From Harmothoe impar (taxonomy: Eukaryota > Annelida > Polychaeta > Phyllodocida > Polynoidae), in assembly GCA_947462335.1 (NCBI GenBank), contig OX381721.1, forward strand, positions 38,776,488 to 38,840,487: a DNA stretch of 64,000 bases, given 5' to 3'. Position numbers and translations under genes: made by a program. Below, piece by piece: positions 62,777 through 64,000 of this stretch. The notes under the pieces are model-generated. The model had not been told where the DNA came from. It worked only from the letters and a program-made list of their open reading frames with translations, and did not search any database. Position 1 is the first letter of the stretch, and every line of letters begins with the position of its first letter.

Positions 62777-64000
62777 GCAGGCAGACAGTAAACAAACAGA
62801 ACATTGCTTCCAGAAGATTCTTGAGTATGTAGGATACTACACTGTGTACTCTAAATTCTCGGGTATATTAAAGCCTAACTCACATAATAGCCCAAACTTT
62901 GACAAATCCCTGAAAATTGTTAATTTGGTACTAAAAAATGGGGGTATAGATGTGGGGGGGGGGGTCCCCATGTCGCATGTCAATTTAAAAAAAACGGCCA
63001 TGTCGCATGTCGGTGTCGCTCAATAATGCATGTGGGGACGGACCTGAGGAGTCACTAGACGCCACCCATTCCACCTGTAATCTTAAAAAGCCCACTTTTC
63101 CCATAATCTTAATATGGATGGTGTCTCTTGTGTTGATATGGGGGGCTCAGCCCCCCATGCCTATGTACAGTGTTTTCAACACCACTAATGACGAAAATGT
63201 ATTAAAATTCTTAAAGGAAACCCAACTATGGGACAAAATATGAAATGGAAAATTAAAAAATAAATAAAATAAAAAATACAAAAAAATACAAAAAATACAA
63301 AAAATGGAAAAAAAAAATGGGGGAGACTAGTTTGGCGAGTCGGGATGTATCACTCCAGACTGATGGCACACAGTTTGTATCAGCTTGGAGTTTTCATTGC
63401 TTCCCGACTATACCTATGGCTGCTCTTTCCCATGCTGTGGTAGACTTACAGCATAACAAAGGCCTGTCCCTCTCACACCATGTCTATGTGGTGTCGGAGG
63501 TTAAAGAACCCTTGCTTCGGTAAATGTGTAGGAGCGGGATTTCTATCTTTTGGCTCATCTCATAGATTCGATCATCCTGGATACGATCATCCGAGGTAGG
63601 CCTTCGGCCTACCTTCTTACTTGTGAAAAACTGAAACTTGAGTAAGTCTCACCTGCATAGTCAGTGGGACGTTAAACTACACAAACAAACAAACAAACCC
63701 CCATGCCCCATGCACTCTTCTTTTCTTTTTTCCCTTCTTGCACATATGTATGACAAACACATTCACCCGTTAATTGACTCAGGTAGCTCTGCTACCAGAG
63801 TCTTATACGACGCCTTGGTGAGACACTTTGCAAAATAATTTTCATCCATAGATAAACATGTGAAGGAAAAGAATAAAGTGAAAATAATTTAATGCATGAT
63901 ATAGCTGAACATTTTGCCAATGCTGTCATGTAAAAAAATTCCATGTATTGCTACTTCCAGGGGCCTATAAAATCGAATAAAGAAAACTTGACCAAAAACC
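62777..64000. other. Repeat-rich end of the window, no gene recognised
   Basis: Holds an A-rich low-complexity tract (63241-63320), a perfect hairpin GGTAGGCCTTCGGCCTACC at 63595-63613, and a possible SINE tail (GGGACGTTAAACTACACAAA followed by CAAA repeats near 63667-63700). Short open frames are not supported by any motif. Confidence 0.45.

Noticed and set aside
63595..63700. tRNA-derived SINE or RNA gene near the hairpin
   Set aside because: No clear A and B boxes or cloverleaf could be placed; only the tail is SINE-like, so it is not called as an RNA gene.

Overview
This window is animal nuclear DNA. The coding blocks are short exons with GT/AG borders and matching phases, the domains are metazoan (PWWP, C2H2 zinc finger, sushi/CCP, C-type lectin), and the introns are full of non-LTR retrotransposon, MITE and satellite DNA. 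The mix suggests a marine invertebrate, possibly a deuterostome such as amphioxus, but nothing in the sequence fixes the species.

Left part (1-28100, plus strand): a PWWP/zinc-finger gene. Two complete PWWP domains, each split over two exons (579-759 + 1191-2146, and 15886-16020 + 16423-16706), flank a Cys-rich exon (14194-14500). The last PWWP exon ends in phase 0. It is followed by four candidate last exons that all begin in phase 0 after a similar acceptor: 17980-20799 (about 18 good fingers), 23955-25166 (8 fingers, four in a 174-bp tandem repeat), a decayed copy at 25549-26310, and 27023-28069 (5 fingers). The layout looks like one chromatin-reader module that can be joined to alternative DNA-binding tails.

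Inside the first large intron, in sense orientation, lies a CR1/Jockey-like LINE of about 10.8 kb (about 3170-13968). It has three ORFs: a 1614-aa ORF1 protein (coiled coil, RRM-like core, Gln-rich linker) whose C-terminus is a NADAR (YbiA-like) domain; a 335-aa SGNH-hydrolase-like protein lacking the usual Ser and His; and an endonuclease/reverse transcriptase interrupted by one in-frame TAA. A 14-bp dyad, GACTCANNTGAGTC, recurs in the ORF1 coding region and again in the 1.2-kb spacer before the RT ORF.

Middle (28100-38800): no gene seen. It is dominated by a 3.3-kb satellite of a 16-bp unit with a 952-bp higher-order repeat, plus MITEs and VNTRs.

Right part (38836-60290, minus strand): a selectin-like membrane protein gene, read right to left: a C-type lectin domain over two exons, 15 single-exon CCP domains whose lengths are all multiples of 3, then a last exon with a transmembrane helix and short basic tail. 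The signal-peptide exon was not found. Its introns hold a 34-bp minisatellite interrupted by a second ORF1-NADAR retroelement fragment (48121-49970, minus), an approximately 1-kb terminal-inverted-repeat element with its own 16-bp array, and two apparently identical 439-bp MITEs in inverted orientation. The last 3.7 kb carries only repeats.

The main discovery candidate is the NADAR domain joined to LINE ORF1 proteins, seen twice in clearly different elements. NADAR proteins are known or predicted ADP-ribose/NAD-linked glycohydrolases, and some reverse guanine ADP-ribosylation. This raises the inference that these retrotransposons carry an activity that removes ADP-ribose marks from nucleic acid.
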